DNA of 64,000 nt from Paulinella micropora (Eukaryota; Cercozoa; Imbricatea; Euglyphida): the NCBI GenBank assembly GCA_009731375.1, contig BJOX01000281.1, forward strand, positions 330,028 through 394,027, read 5' to 3'. The position numbers and the translations under genes were made by a program. Numbering within the stretch: position 1 is the first letter of the stretch; every line of letters starts with the position of its first letter. The notes under the pieces were generated by a model. It searched no databases. It was not told where the DNA came from and saw only the letters and a list, made by a program, of their open reading frames with translations. Of the stretch, positions 50,842 through 60,652 are shown in pieces.

Positions 50842-51545
50842 ATAAAAAGGATTTTGTAAAAACTCTAACTAGCAAAATGACACTAGACCCAAATGTTGAT
50901 AAACAAGTTTCAGCGGATTTAAATGTTGATGAAGGGATGCCACCAACTACCATACCGCCACCAGAGCCGGCAACAGATACGACTACACCGCCAGACCAAA
51001 CACCACCAGAGGACACTTCACCCCCGAGCGTCGCGGAGACACCGCCAACAGACAGACAACCACCGCCAGACGAACAAACTGGAGAGGAAATAGATGAAAC
51101 AATGAAAAAATATGGATGGTATCTCGGAGCGATAGCAAGTGATGAAATCTACAAGTTGAAGCCAGGAAGCAGAAAGCGATACGGATTTATTAATCACAAA
51201 CAAGCGGGGTCTCATTGGATCGCCGTATAGATAAGTCTAGATAACGACAGGAGTGTTGAAGTCTATGACCCATTAGCACTTTAGGAGCCAACAGAAGACT
51301 TTCAACAACAAATGAAACAACTAATTGACCGAAGCCACCCAAGCACATATCTATTAATGAAAGTAAATAAAGTTAAAAATCAATCAAACACCTCAGACAC
51401 ATGTGGTTGGCATAGTATGAGGTTTTTAATGGAGCGGGCGAAAGGAAACCGGTTTAAGTTTAGTTCGGGTTTCACAGATTTAAAAGAAGAAGAAGCAGAA
51501 AAATTAAAAGCACAGAATGGTTATGGTTTTGACACCTTCATTTAA
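50838..51545 (+). pseudogene. PRO: adenain-like cysteine protease with two in-frame TAG codons
   Basis: Capsid maturation protease of the adenovirus/Ulp1 type. A Pro/Thr-rich N-terminal region of about 85 residues precedes KYGWYLGAIASDEI. The catalytic His is in GSHWIAV; the acid in VEVYDPLAL; the nucleophile Cys in SDTCGWHSMRFLM. TAG codons at 51228 and near 51282 interrupt between His and Cys without any change of frame. The gene starts inside the stop of the previous gene (ATGA overlap). Polinton proteases cut capsid proteins at Gly-rich sites. This copy should be inactive unless TAG is read through. Confidence 0.82.
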
Positions 51546-51569
51546 AAAATATTATTCGCATAATATACA

Positions 51570-52377
51570 ATGGATTACAAAGGGGGTAGGTCAAGTAGTA
51601 TCTATTACATTAATAGTAAAAATAGGATAACCGGCACTGACAGCGACTTTACACACGAAGTCAATATGAAGGGGCTAGACAATCCACACATTGTGAAATT
51701 CTTCATATTTACATTCCGAAGTCATATTATTCGGTGGCCTCACCATATAATACCTTTACACTTAGCGAAGACGGATATGAGGCTTTAATTACGATACCTG
51801 AAGGAAACTACACAATGAACAATTTAAAAAATAAACTGGCAGAGTGCTCGCAGACAGCCCTAATAATTATACTTATGTGGTATCCAGTAACAATACCAAC
51901 ATAGAACCAGAAGATGGAAAATTAACATTCATTGTGTCAGAGAATAAAGGAATTCAACCGCGGTTTATATTTGATACAGATACCCGTATTCACGAGGTTA
52001 TGGATTTTGATAGAAATTCAACATATTTCTTCGCTAATGATTTTATCAAATCGCCGAATGTGATTATTCTAACTGGCGAAAAGACTTCATACCTTCAATC
52101 GGACTTAGTTGGTGAAGGAGATAATCACGTGCTACAAGAAATATACACAGCCAACGAAATTCCATTTGGAGCCGTTATATACGACGGAAGTGGGTCTGAG
52201 TATGGTAAGAAATTATCAACCAGTTAAAATAATGTATATAGGTTTTATCTTACAGACGAAAACGATCAGGCTATAAATCTTAATGGGTTAGGTATCGTTA
52301 TGACATTATTAATTTACAGAGAGACAAATTATTTTAATTTATTTACATCATTTTTCAATGTGTTAAAATCTAGGTAA
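51570..52377 (+). pseudogene. mCP: polinton penton / minor capsid protein, frameshifted
   Basis: ATG 51570: MDYKGGRSSSIYYINSKNR and FTHEVNMKGLDNPH. A shift near 51700 leads to HIYIPKSYYSVASPYNTFTL and ITIPEGNYTMNNLKNKLA, the typical I-P-K-S-Y-Y and E-G-N-Y-T blocks of polinton pentons. A second shift near 51845 gives ADSPNNYTYVVSSN to YGKKLSTS, a TAA at 52225, then NNVYRFYLTDENDQAINLNG and the end at 52375-52377. Single jelly-roll protein at capsid vertices. Located between protease and major capsid, as expected. Confidence 0.82.
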
Positions 52378-52468
52378 TTAATTTTAATTTTAGAATTATT
52401 TATTTTTTTCTATAAATATATTCTGGTGAATTAGTTAATTTTCACAACTGCCTTAAAAAAAAGAAAAA

Positions 52469-54016
52469 ATGCCAACTCAACACGGCGGAGAATTAGACTT
52501 CAGTAAGACTGATTATATCAGCGGTTCGTATCGCCTTAACAAACTTACTCCTCGCGAAGGAGCAGGAAATGTTGTTGTTACTTCAGCGGGCAGTCAGGAA
52601 AGCACATTCGACCTTATCAGTCGCCCATTTAACTTGGCAAAGTCGGTGCTGAGTTTCACTTACGCCCCAGGTGCTTCAGGAGTTGCAGATAGACACAATC
52701 GTATTTTTATGGATTGTTTGAGTATGATTAGACAGATTCAACTTCAAACCCGTAGCGGTGTTTATTTGTGTGATTTGAATAATGTCGGAACTATTACGAA
52801 AATGATTTGGAAGCCTGAGACTTCATTGAAGGACTTTTTGGCACTTGAGAACCATGGAGCAGGTGTTGGTGTCGGGTGTATGCTTCAAAAGTGTAATGCT
52901 GATGGACGTGCTACAACAGCCTTTACTGCTAACGTGTATGCTGGTCAACAGGCAAGTGTAGCGACTGTAGCGGGTAGTATTGACACCGATGGTCACCTTC
53001 GTGCGACATTGAATGTTTATGGTAATGCTATTGCTGGGGCTATCGCTCCTCCATCACTTAATGCGCGAAGACATGATGATACTTTGCTGACAACTGGAGC
53101 GGGTGCATTGTCTGCTGTGAATGTTTCATACACTGAGGCGAAGTATCTTGAGGGAGGTATTGGTGGTGCTAACACAGACCCCGTTATTTATGTGAAGATT
53201 CCATTGTCTATGATTTACAATACTATTTTTGCACTTGATAAGACTATTATGTTTCCTGAAATTCTGACCATGCGAATTGTTTGGGCGGCTAGTAACAGAA
53301 CTGTTTATCACGATGGTGGTGTTGATGCTAATACAGGTCTTGCTACCACTATTAACACAGCAAGTCAAGGTTCTTTTCCTTGCACCACTAATTCGCAGGT
53401 TACAAACTTAAACTTGTTTCTAGCGGTTGAAACAAACCCTGATGTTATCCAGTCTATTCAACAAAAAGTGAGCAGTGCCGAAGGTATGTCTTTTACGATT
53501 GACTACCCATACTCATACAAAAACACAATTCAGGCATCTACAAGTCAGAACATTATTATGAGGTTCGATAGAGGACACGGACGGAGAATTAAGAAAATTT
53601 ACCATTCAGCATTTAATAATGAAGAAACAAAGAATACTGCGTATGATAACGATAATAGGAATGGTTCAAAGATTACTTCCTTCTATACTACCCTTGACGG
53701 GTCTAGACTTCAAGAATTTAATATTAGCACTGCTAATACAACCCTCGAAGATTACATGTATATAAAAAATAAGATTGAAGGTAGTGCTTTGGTAAATAGC
53801 AATGTCTATCAATACAACTGGTTCTGGGTTGATACATTTGACAACACTCGCCCGCTTTGGAGTAAAGACCAGAATGAAATTAGTGGGCTTGACCTTTCTC
53901 AAGAGAGACGCTGGGAGATGATGGCTACTACTGCAAATGTTGGTCTCAATCATTACACTCTTGCTATCACTCAGCGAGAGGTTCAAGTGAAGGCAAATGT
54001 TATTACTATTTCTTAA
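52469..54016 (+). CDS. MCP: polinton major capsid protein (double jelly-roll)
   Basis: 515 residues with no interruption, the best preserved gene of the element. MPTQHGGELDFSKTDYISG at the N-terminus; FNLAKSVLSFTYAPGASG and LCDLNNVGTITKMIWKPE in the first jelly roll; VYVKIPLSMIYNTIFALDK centrally; YNWFWVDTFDNTRPL and MMATTANVGLNHYTL near the end. After TAA 54014-54016 a shifted frame continues TQKSVATANNGLNVNVIANF to 54096, so the C-terminus may have lost about 27 residues. Hexon protein of the virion. Confidence 0.85.
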   Translation: MPTQHGGELDFSKTDYISGSYRLNKLTPREGAGNVVVTSAGSQESTFDLISRPFNLAKSVLSFTYAPGASGVADRHNRIFMDCLSMIRQIQLQTRSGVYLCDLNNVGTITKMIWKPETSLKDFLALENHGAGVGVGCMLQKCNADGRATTAFTANVYAGQQASVATVAGSIDTDGHLRATLNVYGNAIAGAIAPPSLNARRHDDTLLTTGAGALSAVNVSYTEAKYLEGGIGGANTDPVIYVKIPLSMIYNTIFALDKTIMFPEILTMRIVWAASNRTVYHDGGVDANTGLATTINTASQGSFPCTTNSQVTNLNLFLAVETNPDVIQSIQQKVSSAEGMSFTIDYPYSYKNTIQASTSQNIIMRFDRGHGRRIKKIYHSAFNNEETKNTAYDNDNRNGSKITSFYTTLDGSRLQEFNISTANTTLEDYMYIKNKIEGSALVNSNVYQYNWFWVDTFDNTRPLWSKDQNEISGLDLSQERRWEMMATTANVGLNHYTLAITQREVQVKANVITIS

Positions 54017-54096
54017 TCTTTACACAAAAATCCGTTGCTACTGCTAATAATGGTTTAAATGTTAATGTTATCGCTAACTTCATAGAAGACCAATAA

Positions 54097-54265
54097 AGCA
54101 AAAAAAAATTTAATTTAAGACAATGTTATATCATAAGAATTTTTTATGTCATCCACATTTTGGCACCATGGCTGTTAAACTAACCATTCAAGGTACGGTT
54201 TATCAATCTTGGCTACATCTTCAATGTGTGCATATTTTCCATATTGAAGAATGACATCTTTTTTT
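54097..54265 (-). pseudogene. degraded second copy of the ExoX C-terminal-like domain
   Basis: Minus strand, VILQYGKYAHIEDVAKIDKPYLEWLV then a stop and QPWCQNVDDIKNS. It aligns by eye with the intact 54485-54769 protein (FPFGKYRGKKVSNIATMDKP; YLEWVMKQPWFDKFTD). Its upstream part is the 27-bp tandem repeat. It appears to be a duplicated, decaying copy. Confidence 0.6.
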
Positions 54266-54373
54266 GCTATACATCCTTCGTCTGTAGCATTCGCTATACA
54301 TCCTTCGTCTGTAGCATTCGCTATACATCCTTCGTCTGTAGCATTCGTTATACATCCTTCGTCTGTAGCATTC
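54266..54373 (-). repeat. 27-bp tandem repeat, 4 units
   Basis: Units start at 54266, 54293, 54320 and 54347 (the last has one changed base). On the minus strand each encodes nine residues, ANATDEGCI, in frame with the degraded domain copy next to it. Confidence 0.93.
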
Positions 54374-54484
54374 GCTCTCTTCGCCTACATTAGCCTTTAT
54401 TTCAGTGATACCTGTCTTATTTGGTGTTCAGGTCTGTCATTGATATATATGAAGATTTTAAAAAAATCTTTTAGCAAAATAATT

Positions 54485-54769
54485 TTATTGTAAATATTTT
54501 TTTACTTCACTTTTAATGTCTGTAAATTTATCAAACCACGGCTGTTTCATAACCCATTCAAGATATGGTTTGTCCATGGTAGCAATATTTGAAACTTTCT
54601 TCCCGCGATACTTACCAAACGGAAAAACATCGGTTGGCTTTCCTTCTTTTTCAATTACCTTAACTTCCTCATCAATTATCTGTTGAACATCTCTTACTGA
54701 AAAGAATTCCTTATTCTTCTCAATTGAAAGTTTTCCAAATTTTTCACATAGTCTAGTGAGGGTGGTCAT
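54485..54769 (-). CDS. small protein with DUF3820 / ExoX C-terminal-like domain
   Basis: 94 residues, intact. The helical N-terminus (LTRLCEKFGKLSIEKNKEFF, VRDVQQIIDEE) leads to VFPFGKYRGKKVSNIATMDK and PYLEWVMKQPW. The pattern F-G-K-Y-x-G-K ... D-x-P-Y-L-x-W matches the small C-terminal domain of exodeoxyribonuclease X-like proteins and DUF3820. It is known as an accessory nucleic-acid-binding module; here there is no nuclease domain. It lies alone between the capsid block and hairpin 9. Confidence 0.65.
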   Translation of the reverse strand: MTTLTRLCEKFGKLSIEKNKEFFSVRDVQQIIDEEVKVIEKEGKPTDVFPFGKYRGKKVSNIATMDKPYLEWVMKQPWFDKFTDIKSEVKKYLQ

Positions 54770-54826
54770 TGGTATATATATAGACTGGTAAAAAAAATTA
54801 TGGAAAAAATTAATTATTTAATATTT

Positions 54827-54929
54827 GATATTTTGTGACTTCGTCATCACAAAACATCGTTTTATACTTTAATGGCCGACGGTGTTTGAGAATAAGAGTG
54901 CGTAGCACGAAGCGCAATTCTCAAATATC
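54827..54929. repeat. hairpins 9 and 10, back-to-back pair
   Basis: Hairpin 9 (54827-54858): arms GATATTTTGTGA and TCACAAAACATC, a long stem with a CTTCGTCA loop. Hairpin 10 (54881-54929): arms GGTGTTTGAGAAT and ATTCTCAAATATC; where hairpins 2 and 7 have T-A, this has G-C at the same stem position. Its GATATTT end follows the polymerase TAA by one base. Gap 22 bases. Confidence 0.87.
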
Positions 54930-56218
54930 ATTAATATCCAAAAGGTCTAGTTTCAATCGCATTCTCTACAATTCCAATAACTTGTCTCTTCGTACATGTA
55001 AAACTAAATATCTTTTCTAAGTATTCACTCGTTATTTTTTTCTTTTGTTTGTCTCGCGTTATCTTGTTGTTTTCTACTATAACTACTTTTCCAGACTTCT
55101 CAATTCGCTTAGCAATCCGTAATTCTTCATCAGTCTCCAACAATTCAGCCAGTTCATTTTTACCAATCTCAAATAATTCAGTGTTCGTAATATCTAGCCC
55201 GCAACTTATTACACTTAACACATTCGGTAAATTCAATGCTTTTTTCGTTTCATAGTTCATACTAAATCCTTTTACTTTCATACTAGCTTTACCATTATCT
55301 AATAAGTATCCATAACATTTCGGCCCGCCTCCCACAAAGGTTTTTATTTTTGCTCCTTTCAATTCATCTGTCCAATCTCCCAGTAAATCGCCTGTCTCTA
55401 CATCTACTGATTAATTTCTTTGTTAGTCGTATATATTACGCTGTCTGTGTCATGATACAATATCCTATTACCTAATATGTCCATCATATTGTAAAGTCTC
55501 ATTCTTGCGTGGCATGTAGTAAATAAAGCAACTATAATATTTGTTATAATCGGGTCGCTCACCGCGTCCTGTTTTAAGTCATAACTGGCTTCTACAATTT
55601 GGTCGTTAATTATGTTAATATTTATATTATCCACTGATTTATCGTTCAATAGTTTGTATAAGGTGTCTTTATCCTTTATCATTTTGTTCTGTGTTTTATT
55701 TTGTTTCTGTCCAAACTTGCCCCATGAAGAGTTCAAGCACAACTTAGCCACTGCTCTCCGTCCTTCGTTTTTGAATATTTTGCTTTCATCCATCTTAACT
55801 CCCATTTTGATTTCCATGCTGTTTATGTACTTTTGCTTTTCTGCTTCCGTATTACATCCCGCGGGATATCCGCTGGACTCTTGTTTACTTTCAAGAATGT
55901 CTTTATGTATTCTTTGAATAGGCTACTGCTTTGTTCTTTCCAGTGCCATACTTCATATACTTTCATTAACTTATACCCTTTGTCTAAGGCCTTGTAAATT
56001 CTGGAGTTGCCCATGTTCCAGTTATTGCTCGTTCTTTATCTGTGTGCTTACATTCGCCGTGTTGCTCAGTCATTCCGCACTTATCGCATAAGTAATACAT
56101 CATCTTACCTCTGTCCGCCTTCGGTAAGACCGGGTGTAGTAAGCCTCTCGGAGGTAGCATCTTAACCTTAGCCACTCCGAAATATTCTCTGTTTATAATT
56201 TTGTTTTTCATATCATCG

Positions 56219-56276
56219 AAGGGGCTGTGCCCCTTTCCAAACCCGCGGGGGTATGGTAGGGGGTGGAACCCCCTCC
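56219..56276. repeat. GC-rich palindromic mini-insertion in polB, copy 1
   Basis: AAGGGGCTGTGCCCCTT then GGGGGTATGGTAGGGGG and GGAACCCCCTCC: two hairpins in tandem. Within the polymerase it interrupts the frame just after motif A and is flanked by GATG on each side on the minus strand, a possible duplication. Confidence 0.7.
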
Positions 56277-57348
56277 ATCGTCGTTGCTTGGTCTAGTAAT
56301 TATATGGTGTCCGCTTGGATAAAGGTCGTAATACATCACGGTCGGATAAAGTGAGTATATGTCAATATATTTCGCATACTCATTATCATGTCGTGATTTC
56401 CAATATAATTTCAGAGCATTCACTCTATCTCCAAACATTGCCTCTCGTGGGTTTAGTCCTTCTTGTTCCGTAATTCGTTCGTTTGTATCCTCTGCCAGTC
56501 TTTCACTGGTTTTCATCAGGCTCCATTCGCACTCCCAGATACTTATTATTTTCGCTTGTTCGTTAAGTTGTTTTTCTCTTCTCATTGTTTCCTTGTATAG
56601 TTCGCCAATTGTCTTATTCTTCTTCACATTCAGAGCATTGCTATTCCAACACTTATCACATCCGTGCCAATGACACCAGTAAAACTCATAAGCGGTTTTT
56701 GTTTTTCTCGTCCCATCCATCTACATACACACGAGATTGTCCGAGTTGAAACATTTTTTCACCTCCGTTGAATGCGTGTTTAATATCGGTTTTGTCTAGC
56801 CTGCTTCTGCTAGCCATTCTACACAAGCCCTAGAAGTCATCCTGTTTTGTTTTTTCCGCTTTCAATATCGCAATTGAATTCTCTGGCATAAACTTAGCAC
56901 GATACAAAGCCATAACACAACTCGCGATAGTTGTGTATTGAAAAGGGTCTATACCAAACTCTAGAAACTGATTTCTAAAATCTATACAACCCTTCCTCAG
57001 TATATCCACATCTGAATGACAATACTCTGCGATTTCCTTCGCCATATCAAATTGGTTATGTGTTTTCACTTGTTCGTCATACCATTCAAGAAATTCCTTT
57101 CGTTTATCTCCTCGCATCGTGTCGTAGCCGTAATGTTTCTTATGTGGCATTACCCCAACATAGTTTCTATTTTTCGCCGTATTGAAGAAGTGCGGGAAGA
57201 AACCTTTCTTAAGTTCCGTAAGCCCAAATGTCTTTGGAAAGTCTGACAATGGCATCGTAAGAAAACTTAGGCTGTCTATAAAGCGATACTTCTTAAGTGT
57301 CATCATCATAATCTTACCGCCCTCGTAAATTACAAATGGAGTTTGACT

Positions 57349-57416
57349 ATTATCAACCAACCACTTAAAAGAATAAACTGCACAATTATCAACCAACCAC
57401 TTAAAAGAATAAACTG
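57349..57416. repeat. 36-bp tandem duplication in polB exonuclease region
   Basis: ATTATCAACCAACCACTTAA starts at 57349 and again at 57385. The insert keeps the frame (12 residues, YSFKWLVDN repeated) but lies just after the HNARGYD motif, next to a frameshift. Confidence 0.88.
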
Positions 57417-57518
57417 ACAATCATAACCGCGGGCATTGTGTGCGATAAATGTAAATCCGCTGTGCTTAGTGTCAAAAGCCCACTTACAGAAATCTTGAAT
57501 GTTCTTGTGAATTACTGG

Positions 57519-57590
57519 GGAGGGGGTTTCACCCCCTACCATACCCCCACCTTTTTTTTCAAGGGTTGAGAAAGGGGCGGGGCCCCTTCC
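57519..57590. repeat. GC-rich palindromic mini-insertion in polB, copy 2 (inverted)
   Basis: GGGAGGGGGTTTCACCCCCT, ACCATACCCCCACC and GGGGCGGGGCCCC: the reverse complement layout of copy 1 with a longer A/T spacer. It interrupts the polymerase between the Cys-rich and exonuclease parts. Confidence 0.7.
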
Positions 57591-58439
57591 GTCGTAATAC
57601 TGGCTTTCAGCATGATTAACAATGTGTTCGCCTGTGTCCTGTGTCGGTTCAAAGTCAAAGAATATGTATTGCTCTGACGGCGGTAAGATTTCTTTTTGGA
57701 CTATTTCACATTGGTGTTCAAGCGGTTTCAGTTCCTGACAATTTCTGCGTTTCGCATATCCGCATTTGTGCTCATCCTTCTTTCTGTAATTGAGATCGCA
57801 CGATTTACATTTCGCTTTAACATCGCAGTTTGTTGTCCTGTGATTATTAAAGCATTCAGTGTTTGGAACTTTCTATTACACTGCTCACATTCTTTCCACT
57901 GGCTCTTGTCATTTATTCCCTTACATCCGTTGGTTTCACAGATACTACATTTGGCTTCACAGGCATGTCTTTTTTGGTATCCCCTTAGACACAACTCGCA
58001 GACGTTTTCCTTTCCTAGCATTGACTTCATGTTAGTTATGGCATCGTAATGTCCTTCAGTCTTTAGAATCTAAAGGTTAGTCAGCCGTTCGCCGTTCGCA
58101 TCAAGTAGATCTGTTTTATAAATGATTTTGTCAGGGAATTCAACAATAACCAGATTGTATTTAATGTGATTAGCGAATGTATTAATTTCTGGTATCCCAC
58201 ACACATCCTTAATAACTTTCGCTTCATCGTGTAAAGCCTCTGCCATTTCCTGTTGTATCTTTCTTCCCATTAATATTGTTTTGTATTTTTGATGTGTTTC
58301 AATTTTTGACTTTACTACAACGATTGCTCGTGCTAAGCATAAGTTATCGCTGTTGGTAATACAGATTACTCATTTCTTTCTGTAGATATCTAGTTTGTTC
58401 AAAACCTGTTGCCTTGTTCCGCCCGTCTGCATTTTAATT

Positions 58440-59330
58440 ATGGTTTGCTCCGGCCGTAGGCCGGAGTTAACCGACGTTAAAATTTATTTGAGACCGTTAC
58501 TTTTTCGTTTGACCGTTACTCTTTTGGTAAGTACTAAGGCAGGCGCGCCGGCGAAGCCGGCGCGTTTGGTTTGTTCCGGCTGTGTTTGTTGTTGTATTCT
58601 AAGTTTTTCGAAGTTGGGAAAGAGCTCTGCTCTTTCCCAAAAGAGCGCTGCTCTTTCCCACTTCGAAAAATTCCCACCCACACACACCCGTTTGCTCCAG
58701 TGTCGTGTTCGTAGTAGGAAGCCCGGTCCTGGACGTCGTGGTCGCAGCCTTCGTTTGTTCGTTCTGCTATGTGTTCGTGCCAGTTTTCCTCGTTTGCCTT
58801 GTTTGAAGACCGGCCCCCGGTCTAGCAGTCCACCTTTCCCCTCCTCCACCCGGTTTTACCGTCCGCCTTTTCCCCCCTCCACCGGTCTGACCATCCTCCT
58901 TTCCCCTCCTCCACCCGTTCTACCGTCCTCTTTCCCCACCTCCTCCCGTTTTAATAAGTTTGAGTCCGGGGTTAGTCTGAGTTAGTTTCACGCTCGCTCT
59001 TTGTCAGTGTGACCGGACCGTCTAGTCTTGGACGGATCCGGCCGCAGTGTTCCACTTGCCTTGTCGTATGTTGAGCGAGCTTGAAAGAGCGCTTGAGCCT
59101 GGACTTCTATTCTTTTTCCCCATTTGATTCCGACGAGATCAGATCGTCTAGTCTTCCATTAAAGCTCTGTTCTGTGTTTCTTAGTAAGGGAAAAGTAACC
59201 AAGGATTAAAGTAGATTTTAACAGATTTCAACACAAATTTTAATTTATCAAAGTTTATTCCGTTCTCGTCCCTATAAAGACTTTCGTCGCTTTGAAATAT
59301 TGCATACAATCTTTCTAAAACGTTTTCAAC
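58440..59330. mobile_element. GC-richer insertion splitting polB, unclassified
   Basis: Composition differs sharply from the AT-rich polinton. It begins with CTCCGGCCGTAGGCCGGAG, and contains CGCGCCGGCGAAGCCGGCGC (near 58543) and a long inverted repeat at 58602-58668 (TTTTTCGAAGTTGGGAAAGA against its complement). A four-unit pyrimidine-rich minisatellite lies at 58829-58955 (CCTTTCCCCTCCTCCACCC). No convincing protein. Polymerase N-terminal coding ends near 59367 and resumes near 58440, so this is probably an inserted non-autonomous element; exact ends are unclear. Confidence 0.55.
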
Positions 59331-59951
59331 CGAGATTTAATTAACTTTGTGTAAGCCTGTTTATACCTTTCCATAGTAATCCACAAACTCAATACCTAGG
59401 CTAACCTTATCTTGCGGTGCTTGTCGTTTTACAAAGTCGTTTAATGCAATCTCAATAAATCTTATTACATCGCGCATCGTAAATGATCGGAAGTTGCCGT
59501 TAATCCTTACTGCATTTCGGCTTTCATTTATTCCTAGTTAGTGTTCCTTGCTGTCGTCCCTTATGATATCATAATTATCATACCTCAACAAGTCTCTTAG
59601 ATTTTCTTTCAGTTCTTTTTTCTCTTCAATCGGTAAACGTGGCGCTATTGGAATAGCATGGTGCTCAAAATACACTGCGCTCCTTACTTGGTTGAAGTAG
59701 TTTTGGGAGGTCGGTGTATCAATTTTATACTCCCTTACCTTCGGTTTGATATATAGCACATCCCGACCCCTGACAGTCTTGATTTCGTAATTTAACTTAT
59801 TCCCTTAATCTATCCAACCTGTAGACCTTGCCGTTATACGTGTGTGTTTCTATATTTGATAATAGTATATCAGTCAGTCAATTTTTTTTCTAAATTAAAT
59901 ATTAAATAGAATTTTTTATACGTATATATTTTCAAATGTTTAAATGAAAAT

Positions 59952-60601
59952 TTAATTTTCTTGACTCCTGAGAATATATCTTTTGGAGTTATTGTGTGTA
60001 ATAAGTGCTGATTGAGATACACGTATAAAATTACATAACTCACAATAATATTTTTTACTCTCTCTTATTTTATCAAACATTTCTTTTTGCTTACAATTTA
60101 AAATATTTTTGTTTATTGCCAAGTCTTGCTTTTGATACTTTCTTTCTTTTTCATAATATCTAACTTTCTTACTTTCTTTTTCATAATATTGTTTATGATA
60201 TTGCTTGTGGTATTGTTTTTGATATTCTATTAGTTTCCTTCGTTCTAATCTTTAAAACTTCGTTCCTCAAATTTATGTCATTCTCTTTTTCTATCAGTAA
60301 TATTAGCACCCATAGCATTATTTAAATTTATTGTAGGTTTCAATTCATCTATATACTTCTGTTCAACCGCCCTTTGTTTATCAATGTTGTAATTTTCAAT
60401 TACTTCCTCGTGAATTAAAACACATTTAAAATTTTGAAGTCCTTTATTGTTCATATGATTGTATAACTTTCTATTAATTCCTTTCTTGCAGAATAATTTA
60501 TGATGACTGAACCTGCTTGATAATCTTTTTTGAGTTGTGCTTCCAATGCAATATTCCTTGTCGGTTTGGTCTTCAGCATTAAAGATTTTGTAAATTTTCA
60601 A
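59952..60601 (-). pseudogene. GIY-YIG endonuclease, right copy, one frameshift
   Basis: ATG 60601: MKIYKIFNAEDQ and EYCIGSTTQKRLSSRFSHHK form a GIY-YIG core (KIYKI ... YCIGST; Arg in KRLSSR). KYIDELKPTINLNNAMGAN is the usual later block. After a frame change near 60260 the coding sense continues with a Tyr/Lys/Gln-rich helix and a C2H2-like finger (YYCELCNFIRVSQSALITHN), ending at 59952. It has the same layout as the left copy but low similarity, so it is not simply a copy carried by the terminal repeat. Confidence 0.75.
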
Positions 60602-60652
60602 GGTTCTTATTTCTCTGTATATACTATTTCTTTAAAATAATTAATTTTTAAC

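Larger units (their letters stand above)
54931..59870 (-). pseudogene. polB: protein-primed family B DNA polymerase, split by an insertion and many indels
   Basis: Replicates the element. Read leftward: N-terminal part 59870-59367 (YKIDTPTSQNYFNQVRSAVY, FTMRDVIRFIEIALND) with a TAA near 59538; a GC-richer insertion; then 58440-58070 (SDNLCLARAIVVVKSK, CGIPEINTFANHI); a Cys-rich segment (CELCLRGYQKRHAC, CEQCNRKF); exonuclease motifs FIAHNARGYDCQF and EYCHSDVDIL; polymerase motif A YIDIYSLYPTVMYYDLYPSG (56.4 kb); motif B AKLCLNSSWGKFGQ; motif C YHDTDSVIY (55.45 kb); and a C-terminal segment ending RPFGY. At least seven frame changes, two small palindromic insertions and a 36-bp duplication disrupt it. 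Confidence 0.88.

Noticed and set aside
50838-51545. Reassignment of TAG to a sense codon
   Set aside because: Neighbouring damaged genes are interrupted by TAA and TGA too, and TAG serves as a plausible terminal stop elsewhere (12148, 37786), so mutation is the simpler explanation.
54266-54373. CRISPR-like array
   Set aside because: Units of 27 bp are directly adjacent with no spacers, and they read as in-frame protein repeats. This is a eukaryotic locus.
58395-58985. 196-residue + strand frame in the polB insertion
   Set aside because: Composition follows pyrimidine-rich minisatellite units and palindromes; no protein features.
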